Part shown: piece by piece, positions 18,328-27,624 of the stretch
Numbering within the stretch: position 1 is the stretch's first letter
Layout: every line of letters starts with the position of its first letter
Source of the DNA: Engelhardtia mirabilis
GTDB taxonomy: Bacteria; Planctomycetota; UBA1135; GCA-002686595
Assembly: GCA_007751255.1 (NCBI GenBank)
Contig: CP036296.1
Location: 6,200,001-6,264,000 of the forward strand
Length of the DNA: 64,000 nt
Reading direction: 5' to 3'
Translations under genes and position numbers: made by a program
The notes under the pieces: generated by a model
Database searches by the model: none
Told to the model about the DNA's origin: nothing
The model's input: only the letters and a program-made list of their open reading frames with translations

Positions 18328-18901
18328 CGCCGTCCTCCTCCTCGCTCAACTGCTCCGCGATGCGTTCCCGCAGGAAGCTCCGCAGCCGCGTGCGGACCTT
18401 GTACACGGCGTCCACGGTGGTGGCTTGGCCCGTCGCAATGGCCTCTGGCGACTCCCCGGCGAGCAGCCGCTCGAAGGTAGCGATCGAGCTCTCCTCGAAC
18501 GCGGCTCGAGCCTTGGCCATGGCCAGGCGCAGGTGGTGAGCGCGCCACTCCGCCTCCCACAGGTCGTCGACGTCCTCCGCACCGGCCGCCAGCTCGTCGA
18601 TCGGCACCGCATCGGAGCCGGACCGGCGCCCGTACAAGCGAGCGACCTCGTTGCGCACGCAGCGCCTCAGGTAATCGCGGAAGCGCCCCTGGCCCGAGTC
18701 GTAGCGAAAGCTACGCAACCGCTCCGCCAGGCGCATCATCACCGCCTGGCGGACGTCCTCCGCGTCGCTGACCTGCAGACCGCGCCGGCGCGCGTAGCGC
18801 ACGATCAACTCCCGGTACGTGACATCGAACTCACTCCAGGCGAGGTCGTCTGCGCAGTCGCGTACCCGCGACAAGAGGCTCGCGCGGGTACGCTGCTCCA
18901 T
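18314..18901 (-). CDS. ECF-type RNA polymerase sigma factor
   Basis: The 195-residue product starts at MEQRTRASLLSRVRD. A GTG 48 bases further upstream in the same frame is possible but gives an atypical extension. Region 2 is seen in YRELIVRYARRRGL followed by DAEDVRQAVMMRLAERLRSFRYDSGQGRFRDYLRRCVRNEVARL. Region 4 is seen in AFEESSIATFERLLAGESPEAIATGQATTVDAVYKVRTRLRSFL, a helix-turn-helix for -35 recognition. Such sigma factors next to Hanks kinases are common in Planctomycetota, where the kinase is thought to control sigma activity. No anti-sigma gene is visible, which fits that model. The 14-base overlap with the kinase supports a two-gene operon. Confidence 0.9.
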   Translation of the reverse strand: MEQRTRASLLSRVRDCADDLAWSEFDVTYRELIVRYARRRGLQVSDAEDVRQAVMMRLAERLRSFRYDSGQGRFRDYLRRCVRNEVARLYGRRSGSDAVPIDELAAGAEDVDDLWEAEWRAHHLRLAMAKARAAFEESSIATFERLLAGESPEAIATGQATTVDAVYKVRTRLRSFLRERIAEQLSEEEDGDGRS

Positions 18902-18956
18902 GGGCCGCCAGTGTAGTCCGACCACGTGTGGCGCGGGCTCGACGGCCATCGCCGAC

Positions 18957-21482
18957 TCAGCGTTGGTTGGTCAGGACGCTGATGGAATCGGCGCCGAAGT
19001 CCGCGCTCACCAGGTCCGGGCGCCCGTCGCCGTCGACGTCCGCGAGGGCCAGGTCGCGGGGCAGCTCTCCCAGCGCGAACCGCATGGGGGCGTCGAACAG
19101 GGCGCCATCCCCCGAGCCGAGGAACACGAAGGCCGCGTCCTCGGCGTAGCTGCAAGCGGCGAGGTCCGGCAGACCGTCCCCGTCGATGTCCAGGGCGGGG
19201 GTCAAGTGCTCGAGCCCGCCGGGCATGTCGAAGGCGACGGGCGCGGAGAAGGCGCCGCCGCCCGTGCCCAGCATCACGGCCACTCCCCCGGCGGTGGACA
19301 CGGCGAGATCGCCGACACCATCCAGGTCCAGGTCGGCCACTTGCGCCGACCGGGCCGCCGAGCCCGGGTCGAGCCACACCGCCGGCGCGAAGTTGCCGTT
19401 GCCCAGTCCCCGAACCAGGGCCACGCCGGCGCCGCTCGGAACGCAGACCAGCGCGTCGGGCTTGCCGTCGCCGTCGTAGTCGCCCGCGGCGATCTTGGAG
19501 CTGTTCCCGCCACCCTGCTTGTACGCGGGCGACTGCAGCGTTCCGTCGCCGACGCCGCGCAGGTAGGCGAAGGTGCCGAGCGCGCAGCTCGAGGCCACCA
19601 CGTCCAGCGCCCCGTCCTGGTCGAAGTCGGCCAGGGCCAGGGAGCAGGGCGCAAGGCCGGCGGCATAGGCCACCGGCGATTGGAAGGTCCCGTCCCCCAG
19701 GCCCAGGAAGACCGACGCCTGGCTGGTGTTGGAGCTGGCCACGATCAGGTCGAGGTCCCCATCACCGTCGAGGTCGCCCGCGACCAGGTCGTCACCGCGT
19801 CCACCCGCGAAGTACTGCGACGGCGGGCCGAAGCTCCCGTCGCTCTGACGCAGGACCACGGTCAAGGTCCCCGAGAGCAGGTTGACGGCCGCCAGATCGA
19901 TGTCACCGTCGCCGTCCAGGTCCGCGGGGACCACGGCCCCGGGGTCGTAGCCAACAGCCACGTTGATCGTAGGCTCGAGGCCGCCCGAGCCGTCGCCGAG
20001 GTAGAGCGAGGTCGCGAGCGCTGCATCGATCGACGCGGCCACGTCCGGCACGCCGTCCTCGTTGAAGTCGCCGATCGAGACCGAGCTCGTGTTGCCGGTG
20101 CCGACGGCCACGGGCGCCGCGAAGCTCCCGCCGCCGAGGCCGGTCAGGTAGTTGACGCCGACGAAGTCGCTGGCCGAGGCGACCACGAGGTCGTCGATCC
20201 CGTCACCACCCAGGTCGACGGCGACGATGTCGCGGAGGAAGGGCCCGCCGTACACGTCGACGGGTGCCGAGAAGGTCCCGTCGCCGTTGCCCCGACGCAC
20301 CTGGATGTAGACGCTTCCCGTTACCGCCAGGTCCAGCACGCCGTCCTGGTCCACGTCGCTCAGCGCAACCGCGGCCCAGGCCTCGTAGCCGGTCGGCAAG
20401 TTGAAGGTCTCCGCCACCGTGAAGGCGCCGCCACCCTGGTTCACGATGGACGTGATCTCGGCCGATCCGCCGGTGACGAGGTCCGGCAGGCCGTCGCCGT
20501 TGAGGTCTCCCACCTGCATGGACCCGATCAGTCCGGGCACGGCCGGGCTCGACGGCGCCAGGAGCTGGCCGCCACCCAGGCCGATGTGGATCGTCAGACC
20601 TTGTCCGGATGCCAGAACCAGGTCGGTGATCCCGTCGCCGGAGAAGTCCGCGACGGCGCTGTCGTAGACAGTCCCCAGGCCACTGACGACCTGCTGGGCG
20701 GCGAAGCCACCGCCACCCGTGCCCGGCAGGATCCACGCGTGGTCGGTGAAGAAGAAGGTCAGGATCAGGTCGGGGATTGCGTCCCCGGTGAGCTCGCCGA
20801 CCTCGATCGACGACACGTCGGGGGCGTCGATCGCGGCTTGGGCCACGAAGCGGCCGTCGCCCACCCCGAGCAGGGGCACGACCCGCGCGAAGTCATCGAT
20901 CACGACCAGGTCGTCGATCCCGTCGGCGTTCAGGTCGCCGACCGCGGCGCGACTGCCCTCGCCGGCCTGGCGCCCCGGGAACAGGGGCAGGTCGCCCTCG
21001 CCGAAGACGAGTCGCACGGCCCGGGTGAAGGCGAAGCCGCCGGTGGCGGCGGGATCGAGGAGCACCGACTGTCCCACCACCTGCTGTCCACAGAAGCTCG
21101 CGGGGATCGCGGCGATCGGCGCGAGGGGCGCCGAGCTGCCGGCGCCGTCCAGGGTCACGGGCAGGACCGCGACGAAGGGTGTGGGGTAGGCCGTCGCGCC
21201 GAAGGCCGGCAAGGGCAAGGGCACCGCATCGAGTCCGATCACCAGGGCCCCCAGGGCACCGGCCGGTCCCTGCGACACCCGGAACGCGATCGGCTGCCCG
21301 ATCAGGGGCGCGCCGCTGCTCGAGAGGCGCGGCATCCCGGCGCTGCCGGTCGTTCCCTGGCCGAGGAACTCGTGGACCGCAGGACAGGCGGGGGTGGTCT
21401 GGGCGCCCGCTGCCGACGGCGCCAGCAGCAGGGCGGACGAGGCGAGGGCAGCTTGGGCGAGTCGTTGCGTTTGAAGGGTCAC
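18957..21482 (-). CDS. Secreted FG-GAP/VCBS repeat beta-propeller protein
   Basis: This 841-residue protein starts at a GTG preceded by a GAGGA element. It has a signal peptide (AQAALASSALLLAPSAAGAQ). An N-terminal module of about 150 residues (FLGQGTTGSAGMPRLSSSGAP...) resembles the C-terminal modules of other exported proteins here. It is followed by about a dozen FG-GAP/VCBS repeats with calcium-loop cores such as DLNADGIDDLVV, DFSGDGITDLVLA, DVDQDGVLDLAV and DIDGDGLPDLAA. The repeats would fold into one or two seven-bladed propellers outside the cytoplasm. There is no enzymatic motif. It may have its own promoter in the 338-base gap upstream; function is unknown. Confidence 0.88.
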   Translation of the reverse strand: MTLQTQRLAQAALASSALLLAPSAAGAQTTPACPAVHEFLGQGTTGSAGMPRLSSSGAPLIGQPIAFRVSQGPAGALGALVIGLDAVPLPLPAFGATAYPTPFVAVLPVTLDGAGSSAPLAPIAAIPASFCGQQVVGQSVLLDPAATGGFAFTRAVRLVFGEGDLPLFPGRQAGEGSRAAVGDLNADGIDDLVVIDDFARVVPLLGVGDGRFVAQAAIDAPDVSSIEVGELTGDAIPDLILTFFFTDHAWILPGTGGGGFAAQQVVSGLGTVYDSAVADFSGDGITDLVLASGQGLTIHIGLGGGQLLAPSSPAVPGLIGSMQVGDLNGDGLPDLVTGGSAEITSIVNQGGGAFTVAETFNLPTGYEAWAAVALSDVDQDGVLDLAVTGSVYIQVRRGNGDGTFSAPVDVYGGPFLRDIVAVDLGGDGIDDLVVASASDFVGVNYLTGLGGGSFAAPVAVGTGNTSSVSIGDFNEDGVPDVAASIDAALATSLYLGDGSGGLEPTINVAVGYDPGAVVPADLDGDGDIDLAAVNLLSGTLTVVLRQSDGSFGPPSQYFAGGRGDDLVAGDLDGDGDLDLIVASSNTSQASVFLGLGDGTFQSPVAYAAGLAPCSLALADFDQDGALDVVASSCALGTFAYLRGVGDGTLQSPAYKQGGGNSSKIAAGDYDGDGKPDALVCVPSGAGVALVRGLGNGNFAPAVWLDPGSAARSAQVADLDLDGVGDLAVSTAGGVAVMLGTGGGAFSAPVAFDMPGGLEHLTPALDIDGDGLPDLAACSYAEDAAFVFLGSGDGALFDAPMRFALGELPRDLALADVDGDGRPDLVSADFGADSISVLTNQR

Positions 21483-21820
21483 GTTGGGTCCTCGTGCAGA
21501 TGGCGAGCAAGGTCGTCCGGGCGCGGACCCGGCCCCGGGGGCCGGTGCACCGAGGGGACTATCGAGGCTGGACTGCGGAACGGACAGGGAAACGAGGAAC
21601 AGCGGCCACGCGCTCGCAAGGTCCAGTCGACGCGGAGCTTGCGCGCGCGTCGCCGGCGCCCCGGCCGCGCGCGCGGGGTCGCCCGGACGCTCGCGACGCG
21701 GGCCGGCGATCTGCGGGCCGGTCCCTCAACGATCGAGACACGGCGCTAGCCTCTATCCCGCGGGCGCCCCTGGCGCGGCGACGCCCGCGGACGCCTCCTT
21801 CCCCCACTTCCCGACCGACC
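21483..21820. other. Divergent intergenic region
   Basis: This 338-base gap lies between the leftward FG-GAP gene and the rightward metalloprotease and must hold both promoters. Frames cross it on the plus strand, but they are Arg/Pro/Ala-rich and show no protein-like composition. No strong hairpin or repeat was noticed. Confidence 0.5.
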
Positions 21821-24298
21821 ATGCTCTCTTCCGTCTTCCTGGCTTCGATCTCCAGCGCGGCCCAGCTCGCCGAGTGGGCCGTTCCCCTCGCCCCCTCGCC
21901 GCAACCCGCGACCGCCGAGATCGAAGCGTACCGACCGGTCCTCGACGCGCTCGGCGGGCTCGTCGGTCGCGACCGCGTGCGCCTGTCCGGCGTGCCCCTG
22001 GCGGACGGCGGCACCGTTCGAGTGAACCTGCGGTCGATCCGGCTCGATCGACTCGAGCTCGGTCTGCGCGTCGATGGTCAGCCGGCGCCCGACGTGCTCG
22101 CCGGGCTGGACCTGAGCCTGTGGCGCGGAACGGTCGACGGGGATCCCGGCTCCGACGTGGCCCTGAGCTTCTCGAACCACGGCGTGCGCGGCTGGGTGCG
22201 CGCTGGCGGCACGCTGACGCACCTCCTGCCCGTGCCCGCGGAGGGCGGCGATTGGTCTCGCTCGACCACCTGGATCCTGTCCGAGGAGGAGCTGGCCGAG
22301 TTCGGCTTCGAGAGCGACTTCGCCTGCCACGCGGACGACGCGACGCAGGCCGCAGGACGTACGCCGCGAAATGCCACCGAACCCGCACGCCACGGTTCCC
22401 CGCCCTTGGTGCCCAAGGACGTCTCCACCAGCGCGGACAGCCCCTGCCTGCTGCGCACCTGCTCGATCGCGCTCGAGACCGATTTCGAACACAACCAGCT
22501 CTTCGGCGGCAGCGTCCCCGCCCAGGTGGCCTACACGACGTCGCTGCTGGGGGCCATCTCGGACCTGTACGAGAGCGAGCTCGGCGTGCTGCTGACCTTC
22601 CCGTACCTGCAGCTCTACACGACCCCGGCCGATCCGTGGAGCACCCCCGAGACCGGCTTCGCGGTCCTCGACTACCTGTTCGAGGTCAAGGCCGCCTGGG
22701 AGGGCGCGATCCCCGGCGGCGCGCGGCTCGGGCACCTGCTCTCCGGTGCTTTCCTGGACGGCGGCGTGGCCTTCATCGACGTGCTCTGCGAGGAGTCCGG
22801 CGCCTACCCATTCGGCGTGACCGCCAACCACGACGGCTCCACGAGCTTCCCGGTGGCGGTCGGCCCCTTCAACTGGGACTTCACCGCGACCTCCCACGAG
22901 ATCGGACACAGCTTCGGCGCGCACCACACCTTCGCCTGGCAACCGATCATCGACGACTGCCCGTCGGTGTGCAGCTCGAGCGGCACGCTGATGAGCTACT
23001 GCCACCTCTGCCCCGGGGGTATCTCGAACATCCAACTGGCCTTCCACCCGCTGGTGCGCGAGTACCTGCTGGACGAGATCGTCCACTGCCTGCCCCTGGC
23101 GTCGGGCGTCGTGGTCGAGCCGCCCCTGGCCTGGGATCCGAGCGCGTCGACGCCGATCGTGGCCCGGGTCGGCGGCACCCCCGTGGGCCCCGTGGAGCTC
23201 TCCTGGCGCTTCGCACCCGCCGATCCGTTCCAGCAGCTCGCGATGACCGACCTCGGCGGCGGCCTGTGGAGCGCGGACCTGCCGCCCGCGCCCTGCGGCA
23301 CGGCGCCGGAGTTCTTCGTCGGCTACACCGACACGGGTTGTGGTGCAGCGAGCAGCCCGGTCTTCACCCCGCCCGTCGCGCACGTGGAGGTCGTCTTCGA
23401 AGACGACTTCGAGACCGACAAGGGCTGGACCGGTGGCCTCGCAACCGACACCGCGAGCGCCGGTCTGTGGGTGCGCGCCGCGCCGGTGGGTAGCTACGCC
23501 GAGGCCTACGAGGACCACTCGAAGGCGGGCACCCTCGCTTGGATCACCGAACCCCACGCCGGGGGCGAGGCCTTCGCGAGCGACGTGGACGGCGGGGTGA
23601 CGACCCTGGTCTCGCCGCTCATCGACCTGTCCGCCGGCGACGCGATCGTTCGCTACGAGCGCTGGTACCACAACATCGCGGCCATCGCCCCGGGCCTCGA
23701 TTCGTTCCAGGTGGACATCACCGACGACGGCGGCCAGAGCTGGGTTGCGGTCGAGACCGTGGGTCCCTTCGGCGAGCAGGCCACGGGCGGCTGGCATCCG
23801 CACCAGTTCCTGGTCTCCGACTTCGTCGCACCCACGGCCCAGGTGCAGGTGCGCTTCGTGGCCAAGGACTCCTTCGACACGACCGTCGAAGCCGGGCTGG
23901 ACGACTTCCTCGTCTACCGCGCGAACTGCACTGTGTGCCAACAGGACCTGGGCTTTCAGGGGCCCGGCGACCTCAGCCTGAACCTGTGCGGCGATCCGCT
24001 CGCGCCGGGCGGGAGCGCCGACCTGGTGCTCGCGGGCGCCGACCCGGGCGCGCCGGTCTGGCTCGTCGGCTCCCTGGTCACCAATCCGATCCCGATCTTC
24101 GGGGGCACGCTCGTGACGGTCCCCAACGTGCTCTTGATCGTGGGCAACGCCGATGCAGCGGGGAACTTCGAGTTGCCCGGCCTGACCAGCACGGTCGCGG
24201 TCCCGTTGACCCTCTACCTGCAGGGCCTAGCGGTGGACCTGGCCCTGCCCGAGCTGATCGAGATCTCGAACGCCCTCGCGGCCCAGTACCTGCCGTAG
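21821..24298 (+). CDS. Secreted zinc metalloprotease (HExxHxxGxxH, M12-like)
   Basis: Starting from ATG 21821 the protein has 825 residues and a short signal-like N-terminus (MLSSVFLASISSAAQLA). The zinc site is HEIGHSFGAHH (H359, H363, H369, with catalytic E360), followed by a Met-turn LMSYCH near residue 391, as in metzincins of the reprolysin/M12B type. A propeptide-like region precedes it, with conserved-looking LSLWRGTVDGDPGSDVALSFSNHGVRGWV. After the protease are an Ig-like segment, a jelly-roll-like domain (DDFETDKGWTGG... VRYERWYHN) and a final beta-rich module ending LIEISNALAAQYLP. That last module resembles the C-termini of other exported proteins in the window. It is presumably an extracellular protein-degrading enzyme. 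Confidence 0.85.
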   Translation: MLSSVFLASISSAAQLAEWAVPLAPSPQPATAEIEAYRPVLDALGGLVGRDRVRLSGVPLADGGTVRVNLRSIRLDRLELGLRVDGQPAPDVLAGLDLSLWRGTVDGDPGSDVALSFSNHGVRGWVRAGGTLTHLLPVPAEGGDWSRSTTWILSEEELAEFGFESDFACHADDATQAAGRTPRNATEPARHGSPPLVPKDVSTSADSPCLLRTCSIALETDFEHNQLFGGSVPAQVAYTTSLLGAISDLYESELGVLLTFPYLQLYTTPADPWSTPETGFAVLDYLFEVKAAWEGAIPGGARLGHLLSGAFLDGGVAFIDVLCEESGAYPFGVTANHDGSTSFPVAVGPFNWDFTATSHEIGHSFGAHHTFAWQPIIDDCPSVCSSSGTLMSYCHLCPGGISNIQLAFHPLVREYLLDEIVHCLPLASGVVVEPPLAWDPSASTPIVARVGGTPVGPVELSWRFAPADPFQQLAMTDLGGGLWSADLPPAPCGTAPEFFVGYTDTGCGAASSPVFTPPVAHVEVVFEDDFETDKGWTGGLATDTASAGLWVRAAPVGSYAEAYEDHSKAGTLAWITEPHAGGEAFASDVDGGVTTLVSPLIDLSAGDAIVRYERWYHNIAAIAPGLDSFQVDITDDGGQSWVAVETVGPFGEQATGGWHPHQFLVSDFVAPTAQVQVRFVAKDSFDTTVEAGLDDFLVYRANCTVCQQDLGFQGPGDLSLNLCGDPLAPGGSADLVLAGADPGAPVWLVGSLVTNPIPIFGGTLVTVPNVLLIVGNADAAGNFELPGLTSTVAVPLTLYLQGLAVDLALPELIEISNALAAQYLP

Positions 24299-24405
24299 CG
24301 CACGGGCTTCGGTCGGCGTCGCGGTCCCGGACGGGACCCGGTGGCCGACCGCGCGGGCGGCGAGCCTGTTGCGGCACGCCCGGTGGACGGGCGAAGATGG
24401 CGCCC

Positions 24406-25452
24406 ATGATCGCCGCCAGCCTGCTGCTCGTGCTCCAGACCGCCGGACCGCCGGTGGCACCCGGTGCCGCCGCCCAGGGCGCAGAGTGGATCGCCGTCGA
24501 CGGTGTCCTGGCCGTGGCCGGGGACCGCGTCATCACCCGCCAGCAGTGGGACCGCTCGGTCCAGATGGCCAAGGCCCAGAACCCGGTGGCCACCCTCGAG
24601 CAGGAGCAGGAGCTGCGCTTCGAGGTCATGCGCTCGGAGGTCATGGCCCTGCTCACGGCCCAGGCCGGCGAGGAGCTGGAGGTCCCGGCCGAGATGGTCG
24701 AGGCCCAGGTGCGCTACCGGCGCGAGATGGAAGAGGACGCCCGCGGGGTCGTCGGCTACCGCGACGCCCTCGAGGCCTCCGGCATCGACCCCCTGGACAT
24801 GGAGCGCGCCACCCGCGACCAGCTCTACCGCGGCCAGTGGGAGGCCTACGTGGTGGGCGACGAGAACTACGCCGGGGGGCGGCCGGAGGTGGACAGGTTC
24901 ATCCGACCTGGGGAGCTACGGACGGTCTACCGACTGGCCAAGGACACCCTGTCGCGGCCCGAGACGGTGACCCTGCAGGTGCTCGAGCTGAACAACAGCG
25001 CCACCGGCGGCCAGGAGAACTCGGAGGCCATGGCGGCCCAGATCTTCGACGAGCTCGAGGCCGGCGCCAGCTTCCGCGAGATGGTCGACCTGTACAGCGC
25101 CGCCCACCGGGAGACCGACGGGGTGGTCGAGAACGTGCCCGTGCCCGCCTTGATCCCGGCCCTCAAGACCTTCATCGAGGGCGCGACGCCGGGCGCGATC
25201 TCCGAGGCCCTGCCCCTGGTGGACCGCACCGGTGGGATCAACGGCGTGCAGATCGTGCGCCTGTTGGAGCGCCAGGAGGGCGAACCGCCGCCCGAGTTCC
25301 GCACGCCGACCCTGCAGCGCAAGCTGCGGGACCAGGTCACCGAGCAACGCGAGCAGCGCCTGCTCGAGATTCGGCGCCTGGAGCTGGCCCGCAACTCCTA
25401 CTCCTGGATCCACCCGATGATCCAGCCGCCGGCCCGTCCGCAGGGCCGGTGA
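24406..25452 (+). CDS. SurA-like periplasmic peptidyl-prolyl isomerase/chaperone
   Basis: This 348-residue exported protein has a signal peptide (MIAASLLLVLQTAGPPVAPGAAAQG). An in-frame ATG at 24397 is an alternative start. The region after the signal, VLAVAGDRVITRQQWDRSV, is the typical SurA/PpiC N-terminal helical motif with a helix-rich chaperone domain. The second half (about 185-305) looks like a divergent parvulin domain: PETVTLQVLELN, AAQIFDELEAGASFREMVDLYS and GVQIVRLLERQEG. Several usual parvulin active-site residues are hard to place, so it may be chiefly a chaperone for outer-membrane or exported proteins. It lies 107 bases after the metalloprotease gene. Confidence 0.75.
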   Translation: MIAASLLLVLQTAGPPVAPGAAAQGAEWIAVDGVLAVAGDRVITRQQWDRSVQMAKAQNPVATLEQEQELRFEVMRSEVMALLTAQAGEELEVPAEMVEAQVRYRREMEEDARGVVGYRDALEASGIDPLDMERATRDQLYRGQWEAYVVGDENYAGGRPEVDRFIRPGELRTVYRLAKDTLSRPETVTLQVLELNNSATGGQENSEAMAAQIFDELEAGASFREMVDLYSAAHRETDGVVENVPVPALIPALKTFIEGATPGAISEALPLVDRTGGINGVQIVRLLERQEGEPPPEFRTPTLQRKLRDQVTEQREQRLLEIRRLELARNSYSWIHPMIQPPARPQGR

Positions 25453-25713
25453 ACCCCATTCCCGGGTCCCTCCGAGGGGGTCAGGGGGAGGCAGGCGAAA
25501 TTCTCGCCGCTATACTCTGAACCCCTCGAACCGCCGACCGTTGGGTCCGAACGTCGAGGGGGGATCCGTCCGGATCACTCCGAGTCGGGCCAGCTCCGAG
25601 GGTGGCCGGAACCGGAGGAGCGGCGAAAGGGCGCCCAAGGATGCGGGTCGAAAGGGCTGGACCAGACGGTTCAGCCAGCCGGCTCGGTCCTAACGTCCGA
25701 TTAGGCCCCCCCC

Positions 25714-25768
25714 CGTCCAGACCTCCCCGTCCAGACCTCCTCGTCCAGACCTCCTCGTCCAGACCCCC
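25714..25768. repeat. Four tandem copies of a 14-mer
   Basis: The unit CGTCCAGACCTCCT recurs with exact 14-base spacing, beginning at 25714, 25728, 25742 and 25756, with changes only in the last base or two. A unit of 14 is not a multiple of three, and no gene covers it, so this is a non-coding minisatellite. Confidence 0.8.
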
Positions 25769-25811
25769 CATCGCCGGGCCGTCCCCACTGACTCGGTCAG
25801 CGTCGCGGCCT

Positions 25812-25880
25812 GAGACCCGACCCGCCCGAGACCCGACCCGCCCGAGACCAGCCCGCCCGAGACCAGCCCGTCCGAGACCC
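25812..25880. repeat. Tandem array of a 15-16-mer
   Basis: Units start at 25812, 25828, 25844, 25859 and 25874. The first two are GAGACCCGACCCGCCC, the next two are GAGACCAGCCCG(C/T)CC, and the last is partial. The array ends about 50 bases before the toroid gene start, within its probable leader. Confidence 0.75.
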
Positions 25881-25932
25881 AGCCCTCCCCGTTACCGGCC
25901 TCGCCCCAGCAATCGGCCCCCACCCACCGGTC

Positions 25933-27504
25933 ATGAGCCAACAGGACTACAGCCACATCCACGTCGAGACGACCCTTCCCAAGCCCTGGGAGGAGGAGCA
26001 GACGTTCAACGACGTTCTGTACGACTGGATGGGGCGCGCTCCGTGGCTGGCGATCTCGTTCGCGGCCCACATCGTCTTCTACTTCATCCTCGCCGCGATC
26101 CCGTGGGACGAGATGAGCAAGAAGGAAGAGGTCATCCTCCAGGCCGACATCATCACCCCGCCGGAGGAGATCTTCGAGGAGCCCGAGGAGGAGGAGATCG
26201 AGGAGATCGAAGAGGAGATCATCGAGGAGCCGATCATCCAGGACTCCGAGGTGGTCGAGGAGACCGACGACGTCTCGGAAGACCTCGATTCGGACCTCCC
26301 CGAGAGCCCCTTCGACTCGAACCAGTTCAACGACGTGATCGGTATCGGCGGTGGCGCCGGTGGCGGTGGCGGCAAGACGGGCGGGCGTCGCTCGGGTCGC
26401 AAGAAGGTCGGCAAGGGCGTCGAGAAGGCCCTCCTGGCCGGGCTCGAGTGGCTCAAGGACCACCAGAGCGAGGACGGCCACTGGGACGCCGACGACTTCC
26501 CGGTCGAGTGCGACAAGGAACCGCCCTACTCGGACGGTGAGGGCTCGGCTCTGCACGACGTCGGCCTGACCGGCCTGGCCCTGCTCGCGTTCCTCGGCTT
26601 CGGGGACACGATGAACGACGGTCAGTACCACGAGACGATCCGCTCCGGGATCTCCTGGCTGCAGAAGCAGCAGGATCGCTCGACCGGCCTGATCGGCGAG
26701 CAGACCGCCAGCAACTTCATCTACAACCACGCCATCGCCGCCCTGGCCCTGTGCGAGGCCCAGTACGGCGCGCCGAACCCGATCCTGAAGAAGTCGGCGC
26801 AGAACGCGGTCAACTACATCCACCGCGCGCGCAACCCCTACTCGGCCTGGCGCTACCAGGTCCCGCCGGACAACACCAACGACACGTCGGTGACCGGCTG
26901 GATGGTGTTCGCCCTGTCGGCCGCCCAGGACGCCAAGTTGAACGTGGAGACGGACGCTTACCGCGGCTCGCTCTCGTGGTTCGACGAGGTCACCGACCCC
27001 ACCACCGGCCGCACCGGCTACACCCAGATCGGTGAGGGCAGCGCGCGTCCGCGCCACCTGCAGGAGTTCTACAAGGCCGAGTACACCGAAGCCCTGACCG
27101 CCGTGTCGGTGCTGTGCCGCGTGTTCATCGCCAACATCCTCAATGAGCCGATCAAGGACGACGACCGCCAGAAGGAGCTCGTCGAGCGCGGCATCGAGTT
27201 GATGATGGAGCACCTGCCGGAGTGGAGCGAGGACGGCTCCCTCAACGACATGTACTACTGGTACTACGCTAGCTACGCCCTGTACCAACTGTCGGAGCAG
27301 TACAGCAGCGCCTGGACCAAGTGGGAGAAGGCCCTGTCCGATGCCCTGCTGCCCAGCCAGCGCACCTCGCCGCCCTGCTTCGAGGGTAGCTGGGACCCGA
27401 TCGGCCCCTGGGGTCACGAGGGTGGACGCGTGTACTCCACCGCCATCGGCGTGCTGTGCCTCGAGGTGTACTTCCGCTACGGCAAGGTGCTCGGCTCGCG
27501 CTGA
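25933..27504 (+). CDS. Membrane-anchored squalene-cyclase/prenyltransferase-like toroid protein A
   Basis: This 523-residue protein has a cytosolic N-terminus, one membrane segment at about 37-58 (PWLAISFAAHIVFYFILAAIPW) and a very acidic stalk (78-112, EEP/EEEIEEI). A glycine-rich linker (IGIGGGAGGGGGKTGG) precedes an alpha/alpha-toroid domain with repeats of the squalene-hopene-cyclase/prenyltransferase type: GLEWLKDHQSEDGHWDADDF, SGISWLQKQQDRSTGLIG, DTSVTGWMVFALSAAQ. The anchor plus Pro/Glu stalk resembles TonB/GltJ-type energy transducers. The DxDD motif of squalene-hopene cyclases is not evident, so cyclase activity is doubtful; peptide or ligand binding is possible. It is a close paralogue of the protein at 28984-30558. 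Confidence 0.82.
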   Translation: MSQQDYSHIHVETTLPKPWEEEQTFNDVLYDWMGRAPWLAISFAAHIVFYFILAAIPWDEMSKKEEVILQADIITPPEEIFEEPEEEEIEEIEEEIIEEPIIQDSEVVEETDDVSEDLDSDLPESPFDSNQFNDVIGIGGGAGGGGGKTGGRRSGRKKVGKGVEKALLAGLEWLKDHQSEDGHWDADDFPVECDKEPPYSDGEGSALHDVGLTGLALLAFLGFGDTMNDGQYHETIRSGISWLQKQQDRSTGLIGEQTASNFIYNHAIAALALCEAQYGAPNPILKKSAQNAVNYIHRARNPYSAWRYQVPPDNTNDTSVTGWMVFALSAAQDAKLNVETDAYRGSLSWFDEVTDPTTGRTGYTQIGEGSARPRHLQEFYKAEYTEALTAVSVLCRVFIANILNEPIKDDDRQKELVERGIELMMEHLPEWSEDGSLNDMYYWYYASYALYQLSEQYSSAWTKWEKALSDALLPSQRTSPPCFEGSWDPIGPWGHEGGRVYSTAIGVLCLEVYFRYGKVLGSR

Positions 27505-27541
27505 TCCGCGCGATCATCCACGCGCTGAGCGAGTGCCCAGG

Positions 27542-27575
27542 CGAGGCCCGCCGGTCCCCGGACCGGCGGGCCTCG
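27542..27575 (+). terminator. 16-bp stem hairpin after toroid protein A
   Basis: CGAGGCCCGCCGGTCC (27542-27557) is perfectly complementary to GGACCGGCGGGCCTCG (27560-27575). It begins 37 bases after the stop codon. There is no T-run, but the stem is very stable and sits where transcription should end or be attenuated before the next gene. Confidence 0.6.
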
Positions 27576-27624
27576 TCCGTTCGGCGCGCCTGCGCGGATC
27601 GGCAGCCGGCCTTAGACTCGCGCC

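Larger units (their letters stand above)
25453..25932. other. 480-base intergenic region with two tandem repeats
   Basis: This gap is upstream of the first toroid protein. It contains a cytosine-rich 14-mer array (25714-25768) and a 15-16-mer array (25812-25880). The first 250 bases show no repeat and no convincing gene. The promoter of the toroid cluster is probably here, and no Shine-Dalgarno site precedes the downstream ATG. Confidence 0.55.

Noticed and set aside
25714-25880. Possible CRISPR array
   Set aside because: The units are 14-16 bases, directly adjacent without spacers, and no cas gene is present.
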